This document shows positions 1 through 12,843 of a stretch of 64,000 bases of DNA, in pieces. The DNA lies in the NCBI GenBank assembly GCA_027574665.1, contig CM050652.1, positions 42,994,307-43,058,306 of the forward strand. The letters are read 5' to 3'. The notes under the pieces were generated by a model, which saw nothing but the letters and a program-made list of their open reading frames with translations, was not told the origin of the DNA and did not search any database. This DNA comes from Rhynochetos jubatus. Its lineage: Eukaryota; Chordata; Aves; Eurypygiformes; Rhynochetidae. The translations under genes were made by a program, and so were the position numbers. Position 1 is the stretch's first letter. The number at the start of each line of letters is the position of its first letter.

Positions 1-499
1 CATACGATTAAATATTTAATGTTTATGCTCTATAGGACTTTAGAATCTATGCAAATATTATGTCAAAATGGATTAATTTCAGAAGGTAACAGAAGAACTA
101 TGTTGCAATTTGTGCCATTTCAGTGTTGCAAGAAGACAGAATTCTTCTTTTATGTAAAAACACCAGTTGTTTCAACAAACAAAACAATTGCAGTTCTGTG
201 TAATCTGTTTAGAGAAGTTCTGGCCAAGACAATCTATGTTTTATTGTTGACAGATAGACTTATTGCTTCTAAACTGCAGTGAAAACTAAGCTGCAGTTTA
301 AATGTGCATGAAGAAGGGAAATAGGGCACTTTATATTGCATGCAAATAGAATGATAATCAGAACTACTTCAGTGTTAGAAAAATAAAATTAAGCTGCATT
401 TCAGTGCTTAAAAACTTCTGAGATTCCTTAGGGAGTCAAAACTATCAAGTAATCTTAACAATGCATACTGCCACCCACTCCATCTTTAATAACGAAAAC
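1..499. other. Non-coding, probable PPFIA2 intron
   Basis: AT-rich sequence before the first CR1. The 87-codon open frame at 19-282 has no recognisable domain and is probably chance. Nothing else was seen. Confidence 0.6.
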
Positions 500-1020
500 T
501 GGTGAGGCTGCACCTCGAATAACATGTTCGGTTTTGTGCCCCTCGCTACAAGACAGACATTGATGTGCTGGAGTGTGTCCAAAGAAGGGCAGTGGAGCTG
601 GGGAAGGGTCTGGAGAACAAGTCCTGTAAGGAGCGGCTGAGGGAGCCGGGGGCGTTTGGCCTGGAGAAGAGGAGCCTCAGGGGAGACGTTATCACTCTCA
701 ACTACCCAAAAGGAGGTTGCAGAGAGATGGGTGTCAGTCTCTTGTCCCACATGACAAGTGACAGAATGAGAGGAAACAGCCTCAAGGTGCATCAGGGAAG
801 GTTTAGGTTAGATATTAGGAAACATTTCTTTGCTGAATGCCAAGCATTGGAATGGGCAGACCAGGGAAGTGGTTGAGTCACCATCCCTGGGGGTATTTAA
901 AAGGCATGTAGACATGGTGCTTAGGTACATGGTGGACTTGGCATTAAGTTTACTGTTGGACTCAATAATCTTCAGGGTCTCTTCCAACCTGAAGAATTCT
1001 ATGATTCTCTATTCTATCTT
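500..1020 (+). mobile_element. CR1 LINE fragment, 3' end
   Basis: The sequence follows the avian CR1 3' region: 'gtgaggctgcacctcg', 'gtgctggagtgtgtcc', 'gaggagcctcaggggagac', then 'cttccaacctgaagaattct' and an ATTCTATGATTCT-like tail. It codes for a degraded C-terminus of the CR1 reverse transcriptase (for example [20 protein letters not shown]). It is truncated at the 5' end, as almost all CR1 copies are, and its frame is interrupted, so it is inactive. It lies inside a PPFIA2 intron, antisense to the gene. Confidence 0.93.
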
Positions 1021-4000
1021 TATCTGATTGGTTTATTCATTTAAATCACTTTTTCTTTTTTTGAAGTTGAGGATGCATTATCAACTTCTAATAATAGAAA
1101 TTTTTGAGGTCTTTTTAAGTTCGGACCAAAAGTGTCAGACTAACAATGGCCCATCTGATTTGCTTTTATTCAGCTGAGGTTTTGATTTAATGTTGACAGC
1201 CATGAAGTACACAGCACAGTCTGCTGACCATTTTTCTTCTCTGCAGCCAAAGACTCTCCTATGGAAGTAAGTCTGTTGTGCTAGTAGGAATGAGCAGATG
1301 ATTAAAATACTGCTAGATTTGAGGAAGAACATAGTGTACGTTTCCTGATCCAAGTGAAAAAGACAGACAAAACCAGGCTGTAATTAAATATGTTCATAGC
1401 TGAATAGATGTATCCACAGAAATTCTGATCAGGGCCAGAATTTAAGATATCGCTGTGCATACAGGTAACATACACAAACATACGCGCGTCTTGAAAAAAC
1501 CTTCCCAGAGTTTAAGAAGGAACAGAATAGAGAACAAGAAGATCCCAGACTAATAAAAAGCCTCAGGTAAAAGGCTACTAGTTTTGATTTTGAACACTAT
1601 TGAATGTCCTCAGTTCAATGATATCTAAAAAACTTGATATGCTAGAAAAGGTGCTTTGCAAGAGCCAAGAAAGAAACTGCCATACCATTAGGCCCAGTGG
1701 GTTTTGGGGGTTTTTTTGTTATTTGTTTTTAAATTATCTTGTTAAAGTAAGAAAAGCAGACAGCTGGAGACAAAATGGTTCAATTTCTTGGTGTTATAAG
1801 TTTTGTGGATAGTACATTATTAGAGCAAGAATAGTTTAGACAAACAACACATCTTGTTGCTTTAATGTAATTCATAACAGGGAAAGAATGAAGAAGTTTG
1901 TCACAGAAACAGACAATTTGCATTCCCCTGATCATGCAGAACTGCCATTGTCTACAGCTGTGCGAATGTACCTAATCTGCACATTAAAACAGAGAGGGAA
2001 TCATAAATTTTCATTTAGCCACCAAGTCTAAGACATGCTACCCTCCTGTTTTCTTACCACTGCCCCACCCCCAAGGGAGAAATTTCCTGGAGATGGTCCT
2101 CCTCGGCAATAATAAAAATAATGCTTTAATAAAAATCGAACATACTGTTGTTCTTACTGATTCACTGCAACCAGCAGGATACTATCTGATTCTTTACATT
2201 TCAGTGTATTAATATAGGTTTGGTGGTAAAAGCACAGGCTGATTTCATTTAAGAAAACACCTGACATCACTGAAATTTTTAAGTGTAAAATAATCACAAA
2301 GGGAAATCAATTGCTTCGTATACCAATAGGAAGCAAATCGAAAAAGGGAAAACCAAAAAACATGTATGCATATACTCACAAAGGCATTTTAAATTTCATT
2401 TTCCAACCTTCTGATAACACACGTGCAGCATGCTGCCTAGCACTAACAATTTTTTTAGTGATATGTTTTCAGAAGATAGCAAACATGCTACATTTGGAGA
2501 GAAAGCTTCATTATCAGAACCGTAGACTCTAATGCAAGTCAACAGAAACATCTTCAACGGCCTAGTTTTACAGAGCTAAAACCCATAATCTCAGTGTCCT
2601 AAATGGAGAACTTTGGAATTATTAGCCCATTACTTATCACAATGAGGAAACACAAGAAAAAGGCTGCCAAATCCAAGAGTTCTCTTCAACATTTCTTTAG
2701 GTTATTTTCACTGGTCTCCTGCATATTAGGTAGCATTGTTATAAACCTACAATTTAGTTTCAGTATTTCTCTTCTTTTATATTTTTGAAGTTCAGCTGTC
2801 AAAACAACATATTAGATGTGCATCAACCTACTGCTTTCAGTGGCAGCATGCATGATATTGTCAAAATACAAATCATGGAACAACTTCAATATAAAAATCA
2901 CAATTCACATCGCCCAATATTTCCATTACAAACTAGAGGAAAACTAACAGTGATTCACTTTTTTATTAGAAATATCCCCTAACTTCTTCATTTAAATGTT
3001 TGTATAGCTATAGCCTGAGCAGTAAGAAAACCCCCTTTCACCAAACTACTACAAAAAGTTGTCCTGGTGGCACATACAACTGAATACAAATTTCTACACC
3101 AAACAGATAAAATGTAGCAAAACGATCAGAATTTAAGTTTAGTTGTTGGTCTGCATCTCAGATTAATCAAGCTTCTTACATTATTTGATTTGTTTATATT
3201 AGATTCTTGTAAGAATAAGTTCAGATAATAATCTATAGTGATCTTAAACAGAAGCTTGAAACATAAAATTTCTCTCCCTTCCATTTGCACTCTACATTCG
3301 CTGTATCGTCATACAAAGCAGTTTATTTCATGTAAAGAACTTACTTATTGTAATAAAGCTAATCAATGTGGTTGTATAACTCTATGATACAGAATATCAT
3401 ACACAACATCAAAGGGCATGGTATTTATTCAAAGATAATACAGCACAAAACTGTAGCTCCACAAGGACATCTCAGTGGTTATTAAATTATTTCCAGGGAA
3501 CTAGATACTGAATATTGAGCAAATGTTTTTTCTAGAAAAGCACTTGAAACTACGCATTAGTAAGCAAAACCCCAAATACATCATTCTTTTCAGAAAGTCA
3601 ATGGTAGCATAAACATGTGACTACAATATTTAATTTGATTAAACATTAGTAATAATTTGAAATATTAAAAGATGTGGTATTATAAAAAATACATTTCTAG
3701 ACACCATTGGTAGCAGATAGCTGTCATTGTCTGACAGGCAAAAAACAAATATATAAGAAGAAAATTTAAGGTAACTGAATATGTTCTTTTTGAAGAAAAC
3801 TGAAAATTAAAAGAGAGACTAATAGGTTTTGAAAGTAATGACAAATTCAAGTGTATGCAGGTATCCATTCTGTTATTGTAAGGGGATACACTAACAACAG
3901 AACAGGAAAGGAAACAGACAGGCCCATCCTGCTACTACTTTTCTTTCTCTAATGAAATTCTTTTATGTATAGAAGAAAGCAATATATTTCTGAATTCACT

Positions 4001-7000
4001 GCTACCAGCATATTGCCTGGTGTCAGACTTACTTAGACATGGATTAGACCAACATAATGGAGAACACAAGCTATTTTGTTTGGTGTTTCTGAACAGAAAC
4101 AACACTTCATCAAGTTTTGGAATCACAAGCTTAACATAAAGAATGGCAAATTATTGGTATGATCAATAAATCACACAAAAGGGGAGTTGAAATTTAGTTA
4201 TGGGCAATTTGCCTTTCCCAGGGAAAGTGATAAGAAGTTCTCCCCATAAGTTAGAAGGACACTTAGAAGGTTGCCAGAACACAGATATTCTGTTTGAGCT
4301 TTATAAAATGGAGCATAACAAAAAAAAAAAGTTTTTAAAACATAGTGTTGTGAATTCACACCTGAAAAATCATGCCTAAGAACTTTTATTAAAAAAACCC
4401 AGAGTAACTATAGTTAAACCAGCATGGAGCACTGTTAAATTAATCTAAGCTAAAGAAAACAGCATCAGCATTGCCACAAGAAAGCAAATGAGAGACGAAG
4501 CAGAGAACATTAACACAGGGTAGTACTAGGGGAAAAAAAGTCTGAGGTATTAAGTGTTGAGGCAGAGGTGTGACAATGGTACAGCAGGAACCATCTCACC
4601 ACTTCGCCACGCAGTAGTTCACAAGGAACTCGATAGCTATTATCTCCAGCAACATCATCTTGCTTTCATGGCAACACCACTCACAGTTCAGTAACCAGTC
4701 CCATAGGAGCCAGAAGGGAAGCACAAGTTTGCTCTACAACCGAGATGAAAGCAGCTATAACCATTTTTCTATCACTCCCTGTTACTCCTCCTGCTATTTC
4801 TATGTAACTTCTCCAAGTAAAATTAATTTCACATGCTGCAGTATCCTACTTCAAAGTTCTTTACTCTGCAAGTAGACAGAGGGGTAAAAACATCCTTTAG
4901 TAACCAAGGGGTACCAGGCTCTCTCCAAAGCAGTAACTCAGGCGAGGCCAACTCCCTCTCCGACACAAAGCAGCAGTCCACAACCAGCCAGCCTCCCAAG
5001 CCCCTTCCTGCACACAGCTGCACACCTCGTTTTCTGACTGCCACTTGGTGATTGTCTCGCTCCCTGACATAAAACCCACTCAGGTGGAGCTTGCCAGCCC
5101 TGTGCTTCTCTGCCTTTCAATAACATGCAAACCAAGTGTTTGTTTGATACAAGAAGTCTGTTTTCCACAAGTAAGTAAAATAATAAAAGAAAAAAGCACT
5201 TGTAATTTCATTCCAAATCAGTTTCTAACATTGGTTCCTTACTCCATCACCACCCACTTTTTAATTAATATTAGTTAATTAATACTTCAAGACATTTGCA
5301 GATATTGCTTTTCTTATGCAAAGTGCTTTCTCTTAAACCAAAACATATCAAAATTTTATCTGCAATGGAGCATATCTATGTATTATGTGCCAGAAGCACT
5401 TTCTTTTTTTGAAAAATTGAACATTCAGGCATGTATAATTTAAAGGGTGCTGGAGGTAACTGTGTCACACAGCTGTTGATGTGGGTTGAAAGCAACACAT
5501 CAACGATCTGAGAAAGAAAAATGCACAATGAGGTTGAGATACAAATCAGTAATATCAAATAACCCTCTGCTCTTTCCTTGATTATCAGGTACTTCTGCAC
5601 TCAGTTTTAAAATTAGTAAAATGTATGGAATAAGAAACTGTTTTCCTTCCCCAGAAAGACAAGTTAATATAAAATGAATAAAATAACAAAACTATCAAAA
5701 ATAATAATTGACAAAAAATTGACAAAAATTTTAAATTAACAAAATTAATTAACAAAATCCTTAACTGACAAAATCCTTCCTTCTAAACTAGGCAATTTTG
5801 TGTCTCTGGAATAGGTCATGCTCTCATTCCACAAACACACACATGAGGCTGAACACTTTGTGAAGCTGCCGTTTCTATTTATACACAGGCACATGAGATT
5901 TGCTTTAAGCATACATGAAGTCCGATGGGATGGCAGAAGCAGGGTTTGTGCATGAGGCAGACTCTACCACTTCCCTGTCCCCACACTGTGTTAAAAACAT
6001 GCTCTAGAGAGAAAAGTTTTACTTTACTAATACCGATACATAATTTATAACACAGAAACAAAAGGAGCAGAATAGGGAAACATTTGCATGCAGACTACGG
6101 TTATAACACATTAATAATTTCATGGCCCTAAACCCAAACTGGTTACAAAGCAGCAGAAAGAACTGTTGATTCACAAAGGAACCATGTGCTCATTACATCT
6201 TTTTATTGTTTTTGTTTTGTAATGCTTTAATTTGTGCCTTTATGTATCAGTGTGACTTCCTTCCAGTCAGCTTGCCACTTTTACTGTCCTCTCCCAGTAG
6301 GCCTTTTCCATAGTCATTCCACTTCGCAGCGTACCAACTGAATGTTGGATTTTGTGCCAAGAATTATTACTGCTGGACCTTACTTTTGTAAAATCTCTCT
6401 TTTTACAGAAGCTTTACTTAGCCTTTTAGAACAACCCACATCATTTTTTACACAGAACTTTAGAGTTCAGATTCTTATGATTTTAAGCAGACGAAGAAAT
6501 GTAACACAACCTTTCGGAAACAAGCTGAGATTCATTTTCCTACCCACAATGTATCATTACAAACAATCAAAGAAACAGTTGCACGCCTATCCTGATTTTC
6601 ACTCATACAGTTGCTAAGATACTAGCTGCATTTTAGTATTACACATCATTTTATATGAAATTCTTTTCAACAGAATATTTGTACTATAGCAGGTTTTTCC
6701 ATTACATTAAAGACTACATCTCTTTGTTCTCATGCAGTCTAAACCTTCCATTCAAATTACACACAAAAACCAAATCATTAATTCTTTTATGTGCATTCTA
6801 AACTTTATATGACTTTTCTAGCCTCTAATCATTTGCAATGTTATCAAGCACTACTATACCACAGGATCCCCTCTATATTCAGAGTTTCTAATGAAAGAAC
6901 TAATATTTCATACCATATTACATATTTCACCATCTGTAGAAAACATCGGTTTTTACTTCAAAACAGATATCCATTTTTAGTCATAGCTTTTACATTTTTG

Positions 7001-7384
7001 CTTTCAGCACTTGAGAATGCATGATGCCATTTTCCATTTTTAGGTAAAAGGTCTTGCAATAAGCCTTTCTTTCATATACAGCTAGTTTACAACTTCATTT
7101 GACATAACTTTGTATTGTTATGTCCCCCTGCTTCCCCAGTATTTTGGAGCAATATGCTTTCAACTGCAATTTGAATTTTATTGAGAAAAACTTGAAAAAA
7201 GATGAAGTCTTTCTTTTCAACAATAAGCACTTTAACTTCACAATGAGCAATCTACAAAATTCCTTGAGAACTTTTCTTAATATCTGACCAATGATGAACT
7301 ATCATCACTGACTGTACTCAAAGAATCTTACCTCACATCCAAATTAGTCTTACCTCAACTTGTAGGTCTTGCTAGGAGACTAGT
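1021..7384. other. Non-coding, probable PPFIA2 intron
   Basis: AT-rich, CpG-poor sequence without a recognised exon. It holds the A-rich tandem repeat at 5.7 kb and a GC-richer patch at about 4890-5120 of unknown origin. TTAATTAA occurs twice around 5263-5281. All open frames are short and lack family features. Confidence 0.6.
5686..5780 (+). repeat. Degenerate A-rich tandem repeat
   Basis: Imperfect units of about 10-13 bases built on TTRACAAAAT ('attgacaaaaaattgacaaa', 'ttaacaaaattaattaacaa', 'aactgacaaaatcc'). It is a diverged minisatellite in an AT-rich intron. Confidence 0.6.
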
Positions 7385-8300
7385 GAGTCTATTAGAAAGC
7401 TAGGGCCACAGGGGTGGGAGAAGCTACTAGAAGCTTCCCCAGCCCCAAGTTGGACCCACCTCTGGCCATGGCTGAGCCAATCAGGGCCGCTGTGATTAAC
7501 GTATTTAGAGGGAAAAAAAAAAGAAGAGCAGTGGAGAGGGATAACCAGGCAGACACCCAGTTCAGCGCAGGAAGGCAGGGAGGAGGTTCCCCTGGAGCCC
7601 GTGGTGACAGGGCAGGCTGTGCCCCTGCAGCCATGGTGGGGTGGGGGGTGGGGGTGTGTCACAGGGGAGCAGCAGACCCATCTGCAACCTGGGGAGGACC
7701 CCACACTGGAGCAGGCAGCTGCACCCAAAGAATCCCATGACTCCATATGAAATCCATGCTAGAGCAGGCTGTTCCTGAAGGACTGCACCCTGTGGAAGGG
7801 ATCCACAGTGGAGCAGTTCATGAAGAAAACTGCAGCCCATGGGAAGGACTCACATTGGAGAAGAATGTGGAGGACTGTCTCCTGTAGGAGGGACCCTATG
7901 CTGGAGCAGGGGAGGAGTGTGAGGAGTCCTCTCCCAGAGGAGGAAGGAGCAGCAGAAATGACGTATGACTGAAACCCCCCAGTCCCTGTTCCCTGTGCCA
8001 CTCAGAGGGAGGTGGTAGAGAAATCGTGAGGGAAGATCAACCTGAAAAGAAGGGAGAGGTGGGGGTAAGATTTTTAAGAGCTGGTTTTGTCTCTCATTAT
8101 CCTACTCTGATTTGATTAGTTACTAGTTAGATTGATTTTTCTTCCCCAAATCAAATCTGTTTTGCCCTTGACCATAACTGGTGACTAATCCCTCCCTGTC
8201 CTTGTCTCGACCCACAAGCGTTTCCTTTGATTTCCTCCTCCCCATCCCACAGTGGGGAGGAGTGGGCCAGCTGGACCCAAATCCCAACACCCATCCTAGC
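7385..8300 (+). mobile_element. Endogenous retrovirus LTR fossil with tandem box units
   Basis: The order of parts fits an avian retroviral LTR in plus orientation: a CCAAT box (7477-7481), a TATA-like TATTTA (7502-7507), a short A-run, a GC-richer region, then 'tttctcattatcctactctg' and a pyrimidine-rich 3' part. The body holds about five related units built on a (C)CACxCTGGAGCAG core (about 7686, 7757, 7809, 7851, 7898), which I remember from a family widespread in birds. No viral coding region was recognised next to it, so it looks like a solo LTR. Ends are approximate and no target-site duplication was identified. It is an old, diverged fossil. The exact family name is not certain. Confidence 0.75.
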
Positions 8301-10767
8301 CAAGAAAGAAAATATTTACTAGAAATGCCACGTCAAGATTTCCTTGTCCTGTCTTCTGGTTGACTTGTGTGACCATATCCAGGCTTTGTATTATCACTTC
8401 AGATTTTATAACCCTCACCTAACAGTTATTTTAAGCCTACCTCTATACTTCAAAGCTTTGCAGAAAAACGTGTTGCATCACCAGAGCTCTATAATGGTAA
8501 CAGTCCATTTAAGACTATTTCTGTGAAAACTGTACACAGATATATATCACAACAAGTAGTCCTTCTATGGAGAGGGAAGAATTACTGAAGGCTTGTTCAT
8601 TAGTGATGAGCTACATTAAGTTTATTGGGTTTCTTTTTCTTTTTAATTGGTTCCATTTCACGTTAATAGTACAAGTCCACAAAATCAGGAAAACAAAGTC
8701 AGATGCTACTCCCAAAAGTTAGTTTTACTTCACATACAACTGCATTCCCTTAGTGAGGCTGATCACAGAATAAGTGACTTACCCTACAAGCCAAGTCATG
8801 ATTACAGATTTGAAAAGACCAACTTTCTTTTGAAATAAATCCATTCAGAAAAAGATGACAGAGTGCAAAGTTATATACATTTGCATAACTCTGCCTAGAG
8901 GAGATGAACAGCAAGCATGATGTACTGTGCTCTTTCTATGACCTCTCTTATGCAATTCAGCATCAGTTTTGAGCAGTCTGAGAAGCCAAAAAATACATAC
9001 ATTCTCAGCCAATTATACTTGGTTGGCCAGCCTGTAGGCAATAAAAATAACATATGGTACTCTGGAGTCCTACATTTTATACCAGGTTTGTATTTTTTAC
9101 CATTAATGCAACGGAGCAAAATTACAGGTTTTTAATTTCTCCCAAAACAGTCAATGACTAGACAAGAATCAAGGTTCCTTTTCCAAAAACTTGGAGCAGT
9201 GCAGGCTGTTGGCAGCAGAGACTGCAGCTGCTAACCACTCCAAGCTAACTACTGGCACAGCAAGGAGTAGCTATATGAAGCCAGTGGGTGTGAAAGTTGA
9301 GGTACAGGGCTCACAGAGGAAGACTGGAGGTTTGGATAACAAGTCTGGTTGTGCTTAACAGTACATATGAAGCGTAAACTCTGAGGAATCAAAGGCATTT
9401 AGGCAAAAAATACCCTTAAGGATCTGGGCCATTTTTTAAAAGTCAGTGAAACTAACAGAGATTATGCTGATGCCCCAAAGAATGAGAGCAATCTGTCCCA
9501 CCAGGACACAGAGTTGCCCTACTGATGTATGACTGCTGTTATGTGGAGCAGCAATGACTGTATGAGCCTGCTAACTAGGTTAATCACCCAGCCTCTCAAG
9601 TGATTTAACCTATACCTGTTTCCAATTTATATTTGGAAGCTGACAGTGAATGCAGTATGGACAATCTACTGTGTTAAAAGCATCTTTAACAGTATCATTG
9701 AATTTAACAATCTCCTAGAAATTATTCAGACTTACACAACTATTAAAATGTACAAGATTACCACTTAATAGCATCTTGTACCTTGCAACTTAAATTAGCT
9801 AGACAATCTTCACAAATATGATCAAGCTCTTAATGAAATCTTGTATTAATTTCCAGAAATGACACTTTTATAATTAGGGCTGCCACACTAACACTGTATC
9901 CCAACAACCTAAAATGCTTTGAAAGGAAGGTCAGTCATCTGAAAGTGTTAAAGTACATATTGACCTCATTTATAGGGACAATAATACTGTATTTTTCCTT
10001 ATGACTATTTTCTTCTTCTTTATTAAATGAAGTGTCCTTTTTTCTGCATGATAGACAACCACTAAACTCCTGATGTAACAAAGACTGTAAAAATCATATA
10101 AGGTTTATGAACCTAAGAACATTATATCCCTTCAGTCAAGTAATTATATGAAGTATCTCTGTTATAATAAAAGGAACACCTCCAGATCATTAAGCTCTAA
10201 TCCACTAGATAAGATCAGCTCTGACCAAGTTCACTAGTATATTAATGACTAATTTATATCCCATATGAAGGAATTTCAAGATTCATTGTAGTCAAGAAGT
10301 ATTTTTGTTTTAAAATCTCAGTGTGGATTGTCATCTCTAACAAACCTCAGTTATAACCTAATTGGGTATTGATAACGAATCACACTATACTGTTCCGTCA
10401 CTCCAGCCTATATAATTATAGTTTAAAAAGGCAGCCAAATAATTTTTAAGTCTCTGGGTGACACTATTCAAGTTTTCTTAAACTTCTAAGAATGTTACCT
10501 ATCTCTGATCCCCAAGGCTGCCTGCTTCTTTAAGAGAGCACTACCCTACCAGTTCTTTGAAGCCTGCTGAAGACAAATGGGCTGAACAGAAGACCTTACC
10601 ACCAACTATAACCTGCAAAATCATAGCTTTGGAATATGACTGTCACTGTAAAAATTGGATTGGGAAATTCATTCTGAATTATGCATTTCAAATTTGGGAA
10701 TAAATTCACAAAAAAGAAATCCATCACAAAGCATGAGTTATTAATATATATAAAATAAAGAGGATTT
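8301..10767. other. Non-coding, probable PPFIA2 intron
   Basis: AT-rich unique-looking sequence between the LTR fossil and the unnamed repeat. No exon, RNA gene or mobile element was recognised. Confidence 0.6.
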
Positions 10768-11400
10768 CACATTATATTTGTAACCTTTCATAGCCCAGTA
10801 CAAGTAGTGGAATCCTAGTATTTTATAAACTCACTAGATCACAGTATTATCAACTTCACCCTGGAAAAATCGGCTGAAGTTTTCTTTCTGTGAATTATAG
10901 AATAATAAAGATTTTTTTTGTGTGAAAGGTTAAAATGTTAACATTTGTAAATTTTTCTCCTTCTCTTGAGAACTCAACAAATCAGGGTCCCAAGGTCACC
11001 ACCGTCCCCGACTGTTCCTGGCCCCTCCCCGGGGCTCCCTGCACCCACTCACAGCCCAGGACCCCATGTCAGCTCCCTGGGGCTCCCTCAACCTGCCCAC
11101 AGCCCAGAGACCCCATGTCAGTCCCCACAGGACCTTCAGCCCCCAGCCCAGCGATGCTGCAGCAGAGCCGGTCTCCAGCTCCCCACAGCCCTGCCTGGCC
11201 ATGGGCCCCATTGAGCCCGGCCCACCCTTGGGCTCACATCCCAGCTCAGCCTTGGCCAGTCCCTGACCTCAGGGAGGTGCCCTAAGCCAGGGGCTGCCCT
11301 GGTGCTTCTTGGCTGCCCTGCTCCTGGCTGGGGCTGGAATGAGCCCTGGCACCAGGCCCTGCACCCATAGACCCCTGGATCCCAGAGAGCACCCAGCTCT
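10768..11400 (+). repeat. Unrecognised dispersed repeat, copy 1
   Basis: An AT-rich front part ('gtggaatcctagtattttat', 'aactcactagatcacagtat', 'tcaccctggaaaaat') is followed by a GC-rich body ('cccatgtcagctccctgggg', 'ggctgccctgctcctggctg'). The same succession recurs at 51132-51750 in the same orientation at roughly three-quarters identity by eye. The body contains a tandem duplication with a period of about 48 bp ('cagccca' and 'accccatgtcag' at about 11052 and 11100). No protein frame is shared by both copies. I do not recognise the family; a promoter-bearing LTR or another non-autonomous element is possible. Confidence 0.7.
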
Positions 11401-12813
11401 TGTAGCACCTTGACACAATAAGCGCATATGATAAAAACATCTACAGCATTATTTATCTTTTAAAAAAGCATAGAGTGATAAATTTCTACAGTACACACAC
11501 CACACAACCACACGAAATATAAAGATTGCTAATACATAAAATACAGAAAATGCCAAAGTATATAACTTTGAAAGCTCATCTTATATTTTTTCGCATTGCT
11601 CTTGAATACTGAGTGAAAGACCACAGATATCTGGCAAGGTCATGTATCATTAAAATTAATTTGTACGTTAAATACACCCATTTAAGAGCAATACAAATCA
11701 TTTTCCCACGCAGTTTTGCGTTAACCAATGCTGCTAATTCTTTGCTTTTTATTACAGTTGTTCACCTATTTCACCATACCATTTCTGTGCCTCTTTCTTA
11801 TTGCTTTAAGGCAGACAGAGATTTTACACACCTAAACATAAAAAAATAAGTGATGTTCAGAAAAGACAGCAAACAGTTCCCTTTATTTAAGAGGATAGTC
11901 CAAAAATAATCAGAAAATTAAGACACCTAAATGAAACATATAAAAGTCTTCAACAAAAGTGGTATTTTTCTGAGAAAGATTGATGAAAGGAAGAAAACAT
12001 GAAATACATCCACCCATACTGGGACACTACAAATGTAAAGACTGATTTTACCCTACCATAAACTTGAATGGTATCAATGACTGAATCAGTATTAAAATGA
12101 AGTAGAAATTATATGCTGTATGAATTTTCATGTGGTTATAAAGATGGATTTAAGATGTGTATTAATTTATAAACTGAAATTATTTCCTTACCATATATTA
12201 ATGAAGGATACATAGCTTCATTCCTTGAGAGTCACTGCTGCACAAGTATTAATATTTACAGCAAAACTGAATGTTCCAAATGTATTGTACATCTTTCAAA
12301 ATACTCAGCTATGTAGTGAACCAACAAAGGAAGCAACGAAATACAAATCTTGCTTTCTTTGCTATCGTATGAGCAGTTTCCACAACATAAATCCTACAGT
12401 GCTCATTTGCCTGTAGCATAAATTGGAAGTTTCAGCTTCACTTAGCGTCACTCAGATTTGGCATTAAAACTTTCTGGTCTTGCACAGGTTCTCCTTTATT
12501 TCTTAATGCTCATTTGCTCCCCATCTCCCCTTTCAAAAGTAACTTTAAAGCTTTATTATAGCAGCTTTCTTGATAAAACTTTGCACCTATCTTTGAACAA
12601 TAAAAGGTACTTAAATCTGATAATGAGAATGTCCACACAGTCTACTCCAAAAGCCAGCTCAGAATTTTATTTAAAATACTTTTTCAGCCTAGTTTCAAAC
12701 AGCACATGTGGATAGCACTCTTCTGAAGACTACTGTATCTCAGCAAAAGAAGACTCATTTTCTTGCTGTGCACTCACATCCCAAGAATGGACTCCCAAGC
12801 ATACAGACCCACC

Positions 12814-12843
12814 TATATATATATATATATTTTTTTTTTTTTT
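12814..12843 (+). repeat. (TA)n microsatellite plus poly-T
   Basis: About eight TA units (12814-12830) run straight into 14 T (12830-12843). Confidence 0.95.

Noticed and set aside
7372-7840. Overlapping frames of 80-124 codons on both strands at 7.4-7.8 kb
   Set aside because: They lie wholly inside the LTR fossil, which is non-coding regulatory sequence of the element.
10935-11408. Pro-rich frames of 82-116 codons at 10.9-11.4 kb
   Set aside because: They follow the GC-rich body of the unnamed repeat and are not kept in frame in the second copy at 51.4-51.8 kb.
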